Made by a program: the position numbers and the translations under genes. The notes below the pieces were generated by a model. That model worked only from the letters and a program-made list of their open reading frames with translations. It made no database searches and was not told the DNA's origin. Below are positions 29,723-36,736 of a stretch of DNA of 36,736 nucleotides, one piece after another. Numbering within the stretch: position 1 is the stretch's first letter; each line of letters starts with the position of its first letter. Source of the DNA: Gammaproteobacteria bacterium (lineage in GTDB: Bacteria > Pseudomonadota > Gammaproteobacteria > SZUA-140); the NCBI GenBank assembly GCA_020847075.1, contig JADLCS010000040.1, forward strand, positions 1 through 36,736, written 5' to 3'.

Positions 29723-29783
29723 GGGAATCCCTACGGCGGCCGGAATGCGCCGCCACGAACCGACAGCAGCAGGAGAACGCACG

Positions 29784-30320
29784 ATGAATACGGCGCAGGC
29801 AATGATGGCGGGAATGGAGGCGGAGGCGCGGACGGACGATGTCACCGATCAGTTCCTGACCTTCGTCCTGGCGGGGGAACATTACGGGGTGGATATCCTG
29901 CGCGTGCAGGAGATCCGCGGCTGGTCGCAGGTGACCCATATCCCCAATACGCCGGAATACATCCACGGCGTGCTCAATCTGCGCGGGACGATCGTCCCGA
30001 TCGTGGACCTGCGCATGCGCTTCGGCATCGAGCGCATCGCCAACAGCCGGACCACGGTCATCGTGGTGCTCCGGGTGACGCAGGGCGAACGGCAGCGCAC
30101 CATCGGGCTGGTGGTGGACGCCGTGTCGGACGTATGCAATGTGGGCGACAGTGAACGCAAGCCGGCGCCGGACTTCGGCGCGTCGGCGCAAACGGAATTC
30201 ATCAGCGGCATGGCCGCGATCGACGACAAGATGGTGATCCTGCTCGACGTCGATCGTCTGTTCCATAGCGATGAACTGGCGGTGGTGGATGCCGCGGCCG
30301 GATCGCGTCGATCCGGTTGA
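29784..30320 (+). CDS. cheW: Chemotaxis coupling protein CheW (second copy)
   Basis: A 178-residue CheW with the barrel motifs FLTFVLAGEHYGVDILRVQEIRGW, IPNTPEYIHGVLNLRGTIVPIVDLR and GLVVDAVSDV. It closely resembles the first CheW (same VDILRVQEI and GVxNLRG cores) but has a different N-terminus and a longer C-terminal tail, consistent with an old duplication. ATG 29784 has AGGAGA 7 bases upstream. The in-frame ATG at 29745 adds an unconserved Arg-rich stretch. It is followed by two canonical receptors, which it may prefer as partners (inference). Confidence 0.93.
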   Translation: MNTAQAMMAGMEAEARTDDVTDQFLTFVLAGEHYGVDILRVQEIRGWSQVTHIPNTPEYIHGVLNLRGTIVPIVDLRMRFGIERIANSRTTVIVVLRVTQGERQRTIGLVVDAVSDVCNVGDSERKPAPDFGASAQTEFISGMAAIDDKMVILLDVDRLFHSDELAVVDAAAGSRRSG

Positions 30321-30378
30321 ATCGACGCATACCTGAATCACACCGAACGACGGGTGAACAACGAGAGGAAGGGCGATC

Positions 30379-32160
30379 ATGTTCAAGAACATATCGATCA
30401 AGGCACGCTTGATCTTCGTGCTGGGGATGCTGGCCGTGTTGCTGATGGTCAATGGCGGTTTCGGTCTCTACGGCCTGAGCGAAACCAATGGAAACCTGAA
30501 GAAGGTGTTCGAGCAGGATTCCGCGAACGTGCTCCGGCTGTCGGATATCGAGCGCATGATCCTGAAGAACCGCATCGCGCTCTTCATCGCGACCTCGGAT
30601 CCGTCGGAGGATACGATCCGCTTACGGACCGACGAGGTCGAGAAGAACATCAGCGAGATCAACCGGATCTGGGATGAATACGTCAAGACGGACATGTCCG
30701 CGGAAGACCGGGCCCTGGCCGACGACTTCGCGACGATACTCCCGCGCTTCATCCAGGAGGGCGTGCGCCCCGCGGTTTCCTTCCTGCGCGAGGGCAAGGT
30801 GCCGGATGCGGAACGGCATCTGATCTATGTCCTGTTCGCCCTGTCGCTGGCGCTGGAGCCCCGCATGGATGCCCTGATGAACGTCCAGCAGGAGCACGCC
30901 CGGCAGAGCTACGAGGCGTCCCAGGCGACCTACTCGCAGGCGCAGCTCATCGCCTTCGCCTGCATCGGCATCGGCCTGCTGGTGGCCACCGTGGTCGGTT
31001 TCCTGCTGGTGCGCGCCATCGTCAATCCGCTCAACGAGGCGGTGCGCGTCGCCAACGACATCGCCAACGGCGACCTGACCAAGCAGATCCAGGTGCGCAC
31101 CAGGGACGAGACGGGCAAGCTGCTCGCCGCCATGAAACAGATGAGCGCCAAGCTGGCCGAGATGGTCGGCAAGGTGAGCGCGGCCAGCGTCTCGGTCGCC
31201 ACCGGGGCGCGCGAGATCGCCGCCGGCAACGTCAATCTGTCGCAGCGCACCGAGGAGCAGGCCTCCTCGCTGGAAGAGACCGCCTCCTCGATGGAGGAGC
31301 TCACTTCGACGGTGAAACAGAACGCCGACAGCGCGCGTCAGGCCAACCAGCTCGCCAACGCGGCGCGCGAGGCCGCGGAGAAGGGCAGCGACGTAGTGTC
31401 CCGCGCGATGAACGCCATGGGGGAGATCAACGCCTCTTCCAAGAAGGTGGAGGACATCATCGGGGTGATCGACGAGATCGCGTTCCAGACCAATCTGCTG
31501 GCGTTGAACGCGGCGGTGGAGGCCGCGCGCGCCGGGGAGCAGGGCCGCGGCTTCGCGGTGGTCGCCGCCGAGGTGCGCAACCTGGCCCAGCGCAGCGCCA
31601 CCTCGGCGAAGGAGATCAAGGACCTGATCAGCGATTCGGTGCGCAAGGTCGACGACGGCGCGCATCTGGTCGATCAGTCGGGCAAGACCCTGGAGGAGAT
31701 CGTGTCCAGCGTGAAGAAGGTCACCGATATTGTGGCTGAGATCGCTGCTGCGAGCCAGGAGCAGTCGGCCGGCATCGAGCAGGTCAGCAAGGCGGTGATG
31801 CAGATGGACGAGATGACCCAGCAGAACGCGGCGCTGGTCGAACAGGCCTCGGCGGCGAGCCGTTCCATGGAGGAACAGGCCGACATGATGAGCGAGCTGA
31901 TGACCCGGTTCAAGATCGCCGGCGGCGGGGCGGTGGCGGCCGTGGCCGCGCACATGGCGCCGGCGGCGCCGCACACGGAGACGAAACCCGGGGCCGGCAA
32001 GGAGCGCAAGCTGATCAGCGTACGCATGCCGTCGGCCGCGCATCGCGGCCGGGAGCCGGTGCCCGCGCGGGATGACGAGCCTTCCATGCCGTCGCCGGCC
32101 GCCCGCGTCAATGGCCGGGTCAACGGTAACAGCGCGGCGGAGGAGTGGCAGGAGTTCTGA
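30379..32160 (+). CDS. Methyl-accepting chemotaxis protein, Tar/Tsr-type with four-helix sensor
   Basis: A 593-residue transmembrane receptor. TM1 lies near residues 10-32 and a periplasmic region of about 158 residues (33-190) fits the 4HB_MCP fold. TM2 (about 191-212) leads into HAMP ([23 protein letters not shown]). The coiled coil has canonical adaptation sites ([12 protein letters not shown]) and an intact tip [26 protein letters not shown] (about 367-392). A flexible Pro/Arg tail ends in EEWQEF, matching the xWxxF tether that binds CheR/CheB. The ligand is unknown. GGAAGGG precedes the ATG. DNA of the tip region is nearly identical to that in the next gene. Confidence 0.96.
   Translation: MFKNISIKARLIFVLGMLAVLLMVNGGFGLYGLSETNGNLKKVFEQDSANVLRLSDIERMILKNRIALFIATSDPSEDTIRLRTDEVEKNISEINRIWDEYVKTDMSAEDRALADDFATILPRFIQEGVRPAVSFLREGKVPDAERHLIYVLFALSLALEPRMDALMNVQQEHARQSYEASQATYSQAQLIAFACIGIGLLVATVVGFLLVRAIVNPLNEAVRVANDIANGDLTKQIQVRTRDETGKLLAAMKQMSAKLAEMVGKVSAASVSVATGAREIAAGNVNLSQRTEEQASSLEETASSMEELTSTVKQNADSARQANQLANAAREAAEKGSDVVSRAMNAMGEINASSKKVEDIIGVIDEIAFQTNLLALNAAVEAARAGEQGRGFAVVAAEVRNLAQRSATSAKEIKDLISDSVRKVDDGAHLVDQSGKTLEEIVSSVKKVTDIVAEIAAASQEQSAGIEQVSKAVMQMDEMTQQNAALVEQASAASRSMEEQADMMSELMTRFKIAGGGAVAAVAAHMAPAAPHTETKPGAGKERKLISVRMPSAAHRGREPVPARDDEPSMPSPAARVNGRVNGNSAAEEWQEF
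31237..31325 (+). repeat. Direct repeat A, copy 1 (receptor adaptation region)
   Basis: These 89 bases match 33085-33173 with only two differences, both silent third positions. They encode the [12 protein letters not shown] adaptation segment. The spacing to copy 2 is 1848 bases, the same as for repeat B, so the whole receptor cores are aligned. Confidence 0.85.
31452..31550 (+). repeat. Direct repeat B, copy 1 (receptor tip)
   Basis: A run of 99 identical bases shared with 33300-33398, covering [14 protein letters not shown] through GEQGRG. Identity ends at a silent third-position change. The level of DNA identity exceeds that of the flanking receptor sequence. Confidence 0.85.
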
Positions 32161-32232
32161 CGACGCGCGCCGCGGCGGTATGCCGGGGCAGGGATGGCCG
32201 CCACCGATAATAAGGATCGAGGAGTGTGAATA

Positions 32233-33909
32233 ATGCGTAACAACGGGCCGGTAACCGACGTCGAGCTTTACTTCGGCGAGCACGAACGCATCGTTTCCAA
32301 GACGGATACGAAGGGACGTATCACCTACATCAACAAGACCTTCGAGGAGATCAGCGGGTTTACCAAGGAGGAGCTCATCGGGAAGGCGCACAATATCGTG
32401 CGTCATCCCGATATGCCGCCGGAGGCCTACGAGGATCTGTGGAATACCCTCAAGGCCGGCCGGTCCTGGCGCGGGCTGGTGAAGAACCGTTGCAAGAACG
32501 GCGACCACTACTGGGTGGAGGCCAACGTCAATCCGATCACCGAGAACGGCGACATCACCGGTTACGTCTCGATGCGTTCGCGCCCGACGCGGGAACAGGT
32601 GGAGTCGGCGGAGAACATCTACCGGATGATACGCGAGGGACAGGCGCGCCACCTGCGCGTAAAGGAAGGCCGTGTGGTGCGCCGCGGCCTGCGCGGACAA
32701 CTCGACAAGCTCGGCGCCCTGAGCATCCGGGCGCGCCTGATGATGGGCATGGCCGCACTGACCTTTACCGCGATCGGTCTGCACTATCTGGGGGTGGACA
32801 CCCGCGTGATGATCGGAGTGAACATCGCGCTCCTGATCGCGATGGAGATGTACCTGGTCCGGGTGATCGTGCGGCCGCTGCGCGAGGCGGTGCGGGTGGC
32901 CAACGCCATTACCGCGGGCGATCTCGCCGTGGAGGTGGAGGACAAGGGGCGCGACGAGTTCAGTGATCTGCTTTATGCCCTCAAGATCATGAAGGGCACG
33001 CTGGAGGGTATCGTCTCCGACGTGCTGGGCAAGGCCTCCTCCTTCAACCATACCGCGAGCGGCATCGCGGCGGGCAACGACAGCCTGTCGCAGCGTACCG
33101 AGGAGCAGGCCTCCTCGCTGGAAGAGACCGCCTCCTCGATGGAAGAGCTCACTTCGACGGTGAAACAGAACGCGGAAAACGCCATACAGGCGAGCCGGCT
33201 GGCCGACGAGACGCGCAGATCCGCGGAGAAGGGCGGTCAGGTGGTAGCCAAGGCGGTCGATGCGATGAGCGGCATCAACGAGGCGAGCAAGAAGATCGCG
33301 GACATCATCGGGGTGATCGACGAGATCGCGTTCCAGACCAATCTGCTGGCGTTGAACGCGGCGGTGGAGGCCGCGCGCGCCGGGGAGCAGGGCCGCGGTT
33401 TCGCGGTGGTGGCGGGAGAGGTGCGCAATCTGGCCCAGCGCAGCGCGACCTCCGCCAAGGAGATCAAGGATCTCATCAATGACAGCGTGCTCAAGGTCGA
33501 GGCGGGCACCGAGCTGGTCAATGCCTCCGGCCAGACGCTGACCGAGATCGTCGCCGGAGTCGGCAAGGTCTCCGCCATCGTCGCCGACATCGCGGCGGCG
33601 AGCCGTGAACAATCGGCGGGGATAGAACAGGTCAACCAGGCGGTGATGCAGATGGACGACCTCACCCAGCAAAACGCCTCGCTGGTGGAGGAGGCGGCGC
33701 AGACCAGCCGCACCCTGGAGGAGGAATCCAGGGGCCTGATCCAGATGATGGACTTCTTCCGTACGACGAGCGCGCCGGGCACGCGCGCCGCGGCGCCGCT
33801 CAAGCGCCCGGCCCCGGCCGTGGACGGCGTATCGTCGCGTCCGGCCGCATCCGCCGCCGCGCGGCGGCCGGGTTCCGCCGGTCCCGCCGCGGAATGGGCC
33901 CAGTTCTGA
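32233..33909 (+). CDS. aer: Aer-type PAS receptor (redox/aerotaxis)
   Basis: A 558-residue receptor without a periplasmic domain. The N-terminal PAS domain (about 15-125) resembles the FAD-binding PAS of Aer: [32 protein letters not shown] and [20 protein letters not shown] short basic linker leads to two adjacent hydrophobic segments (about 169-208) that form a membrane hairpin, then HAMP ([24 protein letters not shown]). The MCP domain has an intact tip and a C-terminal AEWAQF tether-like end. It probably senses redox or electron-transport state, useful for an autotroph seeking oxygen gradients (inference). AGGAG lies about 9 bases before the ATG. Confidence 0.95.
   Translation: MRNNGPVTDVELYFGEHERIVSKTDTKGRITYINKTFEEISGFTKEELIGKAHNIVRHPDMPPEAYEDLWNTLKAGRSWRGLVKNRCKNGDHYWVEANVNPITENGDITGYVSMRSRPTREQVESAENIYRMIREGQARHLRVKEGRVVRRGLRGQLDKLGALSIRARLMMGMAALTFTAIGLHYLGVDTRVMIGVNIALLIAMEMYLVRVIVRPLREAVRVANAITAGDLAVEVEDKGRDEFSDLLYALKIMKGTLEGIVSDVLGKASSFNHTASGIAAGNDSLSQRTEEQASSLEETASSMEELTSTVKQNAENAIQASRLADETRRSAEKGGQVVAKAVDAMSGINEASKKIADIIGVIDEIAFQTNLLALNAAVEAARAGEQGRGFAVVAGEVRNLAQRSATSAKEIKDLINDSVLKVEAGTELVNASGQTLTEIVAGVGKVSAIVADIAAASREQSAGIEQVNQAVMQMDDLTQQNASLVEEAAQTSRTLEEESRGLIQMMDFFRTTSAPGTRAAAPLKRPAPAVDGVSSRPAASAAARRPGSAGPAAEWAQF
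33085..33173 (+). repeat. Direct repeat A, copy 2
   Basis: Partner of 31237-31325, with 87 of 89 bases identical. Confidence 0.85.
33300..33398 (+). repeat. Direct repeat B, copy 2
   Basis: Partner of 31452-31550, with 99 of 99 bases identical. Confidence 0.85.
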
Positions 33910-33968
33910 CCGGACGCGGTCCGGATTCGGCGGGCGAGGCGCAGGCGAACGAACCTACGGAGTGGAAC

Positions 33969-34826
33969 ATGGCGGCGAACGGGCAGCGTGTGACGGAGGG
34001 CTATCAGCGCGAGCTGATATTCACCGACGCGGATTTCGATTTTATCCGCCGTCTGGTCGCGGACAAGACCGGCATCGCGCTGTCGGAGCAGAAGCGCGAG
34101 CTCGTCTACGGGCGTCTGGCCAAGCGGCTGCGCAGCCTCGACCTGCAGACCTTCGCCCAGTACTGCGACTTCGTCCAGGACGACGCCGGGGAACTGCACG
34201 AGCTGGTCAACGCCATCACCACGAACCTGACCTCGTTCTTCCGCGAGCCCTATCACTTCGACTATCTGCGCGACACTCTGCTGCCGGAGCTGCTGCGCCG
34301 CAACGCCGGCAGCTGCCGTCTCCGCCTCTGGTCCGCGGGGTGTTCGACGGGCGAGGAGCCGTATTCGATCGCCATGGTCCTGCGCGACGCGCTGCCGTCC
34401 GGCCAGGGCTGGGACGCGAAGATACTCGCGACCGATATCGATTCGAACGTGCTGGCGCGCGCGGAGTCGGGCATCTATGCCGAGGAACGCGTCAAGGGCG
34501 TGCCAGAACAGTATCTGCGGCGCTGTTTCCGCCGCGGCCAGGGGGACAATGCCGGCATGCTGCGGGTCGGCGACGAAACCCGTTCGCTGATCACCTTCCG
34601 CCCGCTCAATCTCATGCAGGAATGGCCCATGAAGGGGCCGTTCGACGTGATCTTCTGCCGCAATGTGGTGATCTACTTCGACAAGCCGACACAGCGGCGT
34701 CTGTTCAACCGTTACGCGGACCTGCTCGTGGACGGCGGACACCTGTTTATCGGTCATTCCGAGACCCTGTTCAAGGTGTGTGACCGTTTCACCCTGATCG
34801 GGCGCACCATCTATCGCAAGCTCTGA
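33969..34826 (+). CDS. cheR: Chemoreceptor glutamate methyltransferase CheR
   Basis: SAM-dependent methylation of receptor glutamates. The 285-residue product has the CheR N-terminal helical domain (FDFIRRLVADKTGIALSEQKRELVYGRLAKRLR), the TSFFRE motif and the SAM site LRLWSAGCSTGEEPYSIAM. It also has ATDIDSNVLARAESGIY and FDVIFCRNVVIYFD. No TPR extension is present. ATG 33969 has GGAG 6 bases upstream. An in-frame ATG at 33894 lies inside aer. The beta-subdomain that binds xWxxF tethers is present, matching the tethers on the two preceding receptors. Confidence 0.96.
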   Translation: MAANGQRVTEGYQRELIFTDADFDFIRRLVADKTGIALSEQKRELVYGRLAKRLRSLDLQTFAQYCDFVQDDAGELHELVNAITTNLTSFFREPYHFDYLRDTLLPELLRRNAGSCRLRLWSAGCSTGEEPYSIAMVLRDALPSGQGWDAKILATDIDSNVLARAESGIYAEERVKGVPEQYLRRCFRRGQGDNAGMLRVGDETRSLITFRPLNLMQEWPMKGPFDVIFCRNVVIYFDKPTQRRLFNRYADLLVDGGHLFIGHSETLFKVCDRFTLIGRTIYRKL

Positions 34827-34846
34827 CGGCCGGGGAGCCAGACGCC

Positions 34847-35503
34847 ATGAACGCGAGCCGTCCCGCGAGCCGGAAGCCACCCGCCGAACTCCCACCCGCC
34901 CTGCCCGGGTTCGAGCATGTCAACCGCTACTGGGACGATATACACCAGCAGTTCGCCGCGAAGATCCTGCCGGGCGAATACTATGTGACGTGCGGCCGGG
35001 AGGTGGTGGTCACGGTGCTGGGATCGTGCGTGTCGGCCTGCATCCGCGATGTGGTCAACGGCGTCGGCGGCATGAATCACTTCATGCTCCCCGTCAGCCA
35101 GGGCGGCGGAGGCAGTTGGGACGCCGCCGGCCTGGGCAGCTCGACGCGCTACGGCAACTACGCGATGGAGCGGCTGATCAACGACATCCTCAAGCACGGC
35201 GGCCGGCGCGAGAACCTGGAGGTCAAGGTGTTCGGCGGCGGGAAGATCCTCGCCAACATGACCGACATCGGGGACAAGAATATCGGTTTCGTGCGCGCCT
35301 ACATCGACGCCGAGGGGTTGCGGCTGACGGCGAGCGATCTGGGCGACATCTATCCGCGCAAGGTCTATTACTTGCCCGCCACCGGCAAGGTCTTCATGAA
35401 GAAGCTGCGCGCCCTGCACAACAATACCATCATGGAGCGCGAGACGGCGTACATGGAGGCGATGGTGCAGAAGCCGGTGGAAGGGGATATTACATTGTTC
35501 TGA
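34847..35503 (+). CDS. cheD: Chemoreceptor glutamine deamidase CheD
   Basis: Deamidates receptor glutamines and can stimulate CheA or interact with CheC-type proteins in other species. The 218-residue product has catalytic Cys61 in [10 protein letters not shown], His78 in [24 protein letters not shown] and KVFGGGKIL. The extra N-terminus (about 35 residues, Pro-rich) is longer than in minimal CheD. GGGGAG lies ahead of the ATG. It is placed between cheR and cheB, a common order (cheR-cheD-cheB) in many proteobacteria. No CheC is encoded here. Confidence 0.95.
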   Translation: MNASRPASRKPPAELPPALPGFEHVNRYWDDIHQQFAAKILPGEYYVTCGREVVVTVLGSCVSACIRDVVNGVGGMNHFMLPVSQGGGGSWDAAGLGSSTRYGNYAMERLINDILKHGGRRENLEVKVFGGGKILANMTDIGDKNIGFVRAYIDAEGLRLTASDLGDIYPRKVYYLPATGKVFMKKLRALHNNTIMERETAYMEAMVQKPVEGDITLF

Positions 35504-35564
35504 CGCGACCCCCGCGGCGCCGTGCCGCGGGGCGATATCGAATATCGAACGGGGAACGACCGCC

Positions 35565-36665
35565 ATGAAAAAGATACGCGTACTGATCGTCGACGACTCG
35601 GCACTGGTGCGGCAACTGCTCACCAAGATGCTGGACAGCGATCCGCAGGTGGAAGTGGTGGGCACGGCGCAGGATCCCTATGTCGCGCGCGACAAGATCA
35701 AGGCGCTCGATCCGGACGTGCTCACGCTGGACGTCGAGATGCCCAGGATGGACGGCGTGACCTTCCTCTCCAATCTCATGCGCCTGCGCCCGATGCCGGT
35801 GGTCATGGTCTCCTCGCTCACCGAGAAGAGCGCCGAGATCACGCTGCGCGCGCTCGAGCTCGGCGCGGTCGATTTCGTCTCCAAGCCGAAGATCGACCTG
35901 GCCCATACGCTGGAGGAGTACCGCGACGAGATCCTCGCGAAGATCAAGATGGCGGCGCAGACGCGGCCGCGCCTGCGGACGCCCGCGCCGGCCCCCGGCC
36001 ATATCCCGCCGCGCCTGAGCGCGGACGCGGTGCTGAAACGCGAGTCGCCGCAGCATTTCCGCACCACCGACCGCCTGATCGCGATCGGCGCCTCCACCGG
36101 CGGCACCGAGGCGATCAAGGATGTCCTGGTGCGCATGCCGCCCGACGCGCCCGGCATCGTGATCTCGCAACATATCCCCGAGGCGTTCAGCCGCCCCTTC
36201 GCCCTGCGCATGGATCGCGAGTCGCAGATGACCGTGAGCGAGGCGAGGGACGGGCAGCAGATCCTGCCGGGCCATGTGGTGATCGCCCCCGGCAACCGCC
36301 ACCTGGTGATCGAGCGCGACGGCGCGCGTTACATCTGCCGCCTGAGCGACGGACCGCCGGTGAACCGCCACCGCCCGAGCGTGGACGTGATGTTCCGCTC
36401 GGTGGCGCAGAACGCCGGCCCCAACGCCATCGGCGTGATCCTGACCGGGATGGGGGACGACGGCGCGCGCGGCCTGAAGGAGATGCACGAGGCGGGCGCC
36501 TATACGTTGGCGCAGGACGAAAAGAGCAGCGTGGTGTGGGGCATGCCCGGCGAGGCGGTGAAACTGGGCGGGGTGGACGAGGTGGTGGACCTGCGGGTGA
36601 TGACCGAGGCCATCCTGCGCGCCGCCGCGCGCGGTGACGCCCGGGCCTATGGAAAGGCGGGCTGA
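35565..36665 (+). CDS. cheB: Chemoreceptor methylesterase/deamidase CheB
   Basis: Response regulator that demethylates receptors when phosphorylated by CheA. The 366-residue product has a receiver domain with VDDSALVRQ and phospho-acceptor Asp56 in [13 protein letters not shown] linker with Arg/Pro follows, then the esterase domain with the triad Ser177 in [10 protein letters not shown], His203 in ISQHIPEAF and Asp near 299 in [14 protein letters not shown] precedes the ATG. Its stop overlaps a possible next start (TGATG), so the operon may continue beyond the window. Confidence 0.96.
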   Translation: MKKIRVLIVDDSALVRQLLTKMLDSDPQVEVVGTAQDPYVARDKIKALDPDVLTLDVEMPRMDGVTFLSNLMRLRPMPVVMVSSLTEKSAEITLRALELGAVDFVSKPKIDLAHTLEEYRDEILAKIKMAAQTRPRLRTPAPAPGHIPPRLSADAVLKRESPQHFRTTDRLIAIGASTGGTEAIKDVLVRMPPDAPGIVISQHIPEAFSRPFALRMDRESQMTVSEARDGQQILPGHVVIAPGNRHLVIERDGARYICRLSDGPPVNRHRPSVDVMFRSVAQNAGPNAIGVILTGMGDDGARGLKEMHEAGAYTLAQDEKSSVVWGMPGEAVKLGGVDEVVDLRVMTEAILRAAARGDARAYGKAG

Positions 36666-36736
36666 TGCGATCGATTCGACGCCGTCGCGAATCCTTCGCC
36701 GCGCCGCCGCGCGGCAGCCGGGCGGTCTGGGCGCTC
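36665..36736 (+). CDS. Possible start of a further gene, cut by window end
   Basis: An ATG overlapping the cheB stop by one base (TGATG) opens a frame that remains open to the window end. The 24 codons begin [11 protein letters not shown] and run into AVWAL, a basic start before what could be a hydrophobic segment. This could be a membrane protein continuing the operon. It is too short to identify, and an accidental frame is possible in such GC-rich DNA. Confidence 0.35.
   Translation, partial: MRSIRRRRESFAAPPRGSRAVWAL

Noticed and set aside
32161-32232. A third sigma-28 promoter before aer (ACCGATAA near 32202)
   Set aside because: Only a -10-like half is present; no TAAA element occurs at the right distance upstream.
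30622-33672. A 1016-codon open frame on the minus strand across the two receptor genes
   Set aside because: It is antisense to two receptors with complete conserved domains. Its translation is repetitive His/Leu/Arg-rich text with no known motif. Long antisense frames are expected in GC-rich coding DNA.

Overview
This window is the chromosome-origin region of a high-GC proteobacterium, most likely a motile, CO2-fixing gammaproteobacterium. The gene order gyrB-recF-dnaN-dnaA-rpmH-rnpA-yidD-yidC-mnmE is the classic oriC neighbourhood. GyrB, CheZ, Aer and a ZapG/YhcB-type protein fit Gammaproteobacteria. A red-type (form I C/E-like) RuBisCO with its CbbX activase and a divergent CbbR indicates autotrophy by the Calvin cycle. 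No mobile element, CRISPR array, rRNA or tRNA was recognised.

Layout. (1) 1-3800: rlmI (5' end cut), lgt, thyA and folA run rightward and tightly packed, with zapG convergent on folA. (2) 3983-5738: pgl and glk, sugar-phosphate entry steps. (3) 5755-11232, leftward: cbbL-cbbS-cbbX, an aldolase fused to a Dabb domain, purC and a small unknown gene form an apparent operon. The divergent regulator cbbR lies at 11380-12351. (4) 12352-12650: a convergent spacer filled with GC-rich palindromes. (5) 12651-18989, leftward: gyrB, recF, dnaN, dnaA. There are two parS-like ParB sites inside recF and DnaA boxes between dnaN and dnaA. (6) 19217-23021, rightward: rpmH, rnpA, yidD, yidC, mnmE. (7) 23228-36665, rightward: a complete chemotaxis cluster, cheY-cheZ-STAS-cheA-cheW-MCP-cheY-cheW-MCP-aer-cheR-cheD-cheB. 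Two sigma-28 (FliA)-type promoters lie ahead of cheY and ahead of the STAS gene.

How the parts work together. CbbR probably controls the divergent cbbLSX operon; CbbX remodels inhibited red-type RuBisCO and the aldolase acts in the same carbon cycle. The origin segment supplies initiator, clamp, repair and gyrase functions plus centromere sites for chromosome segregation. The chemotaxis cluster encodes the full phosphorelay: receptors, CheA/CheW, CheY output, CheZ phosphatase and CheR/CheB/CheD adaptation. It is likely co-expressed with late flagellar genes.

The points I consider most unusual are: an aldolase-Dabb fusion with an altered phosphate-binding motif; a full-length MCP whose CheA/CheW-contact tip is badly degenerate; a sigma-28-driven leader before STAS-cheA with mutually exclusive terminator and antiterminator pairings; paired parS sites inside recF while mnmG/rsmG/parAB are not found beside mnmE; and near-identical DNA blocks shared by two receptor genes.
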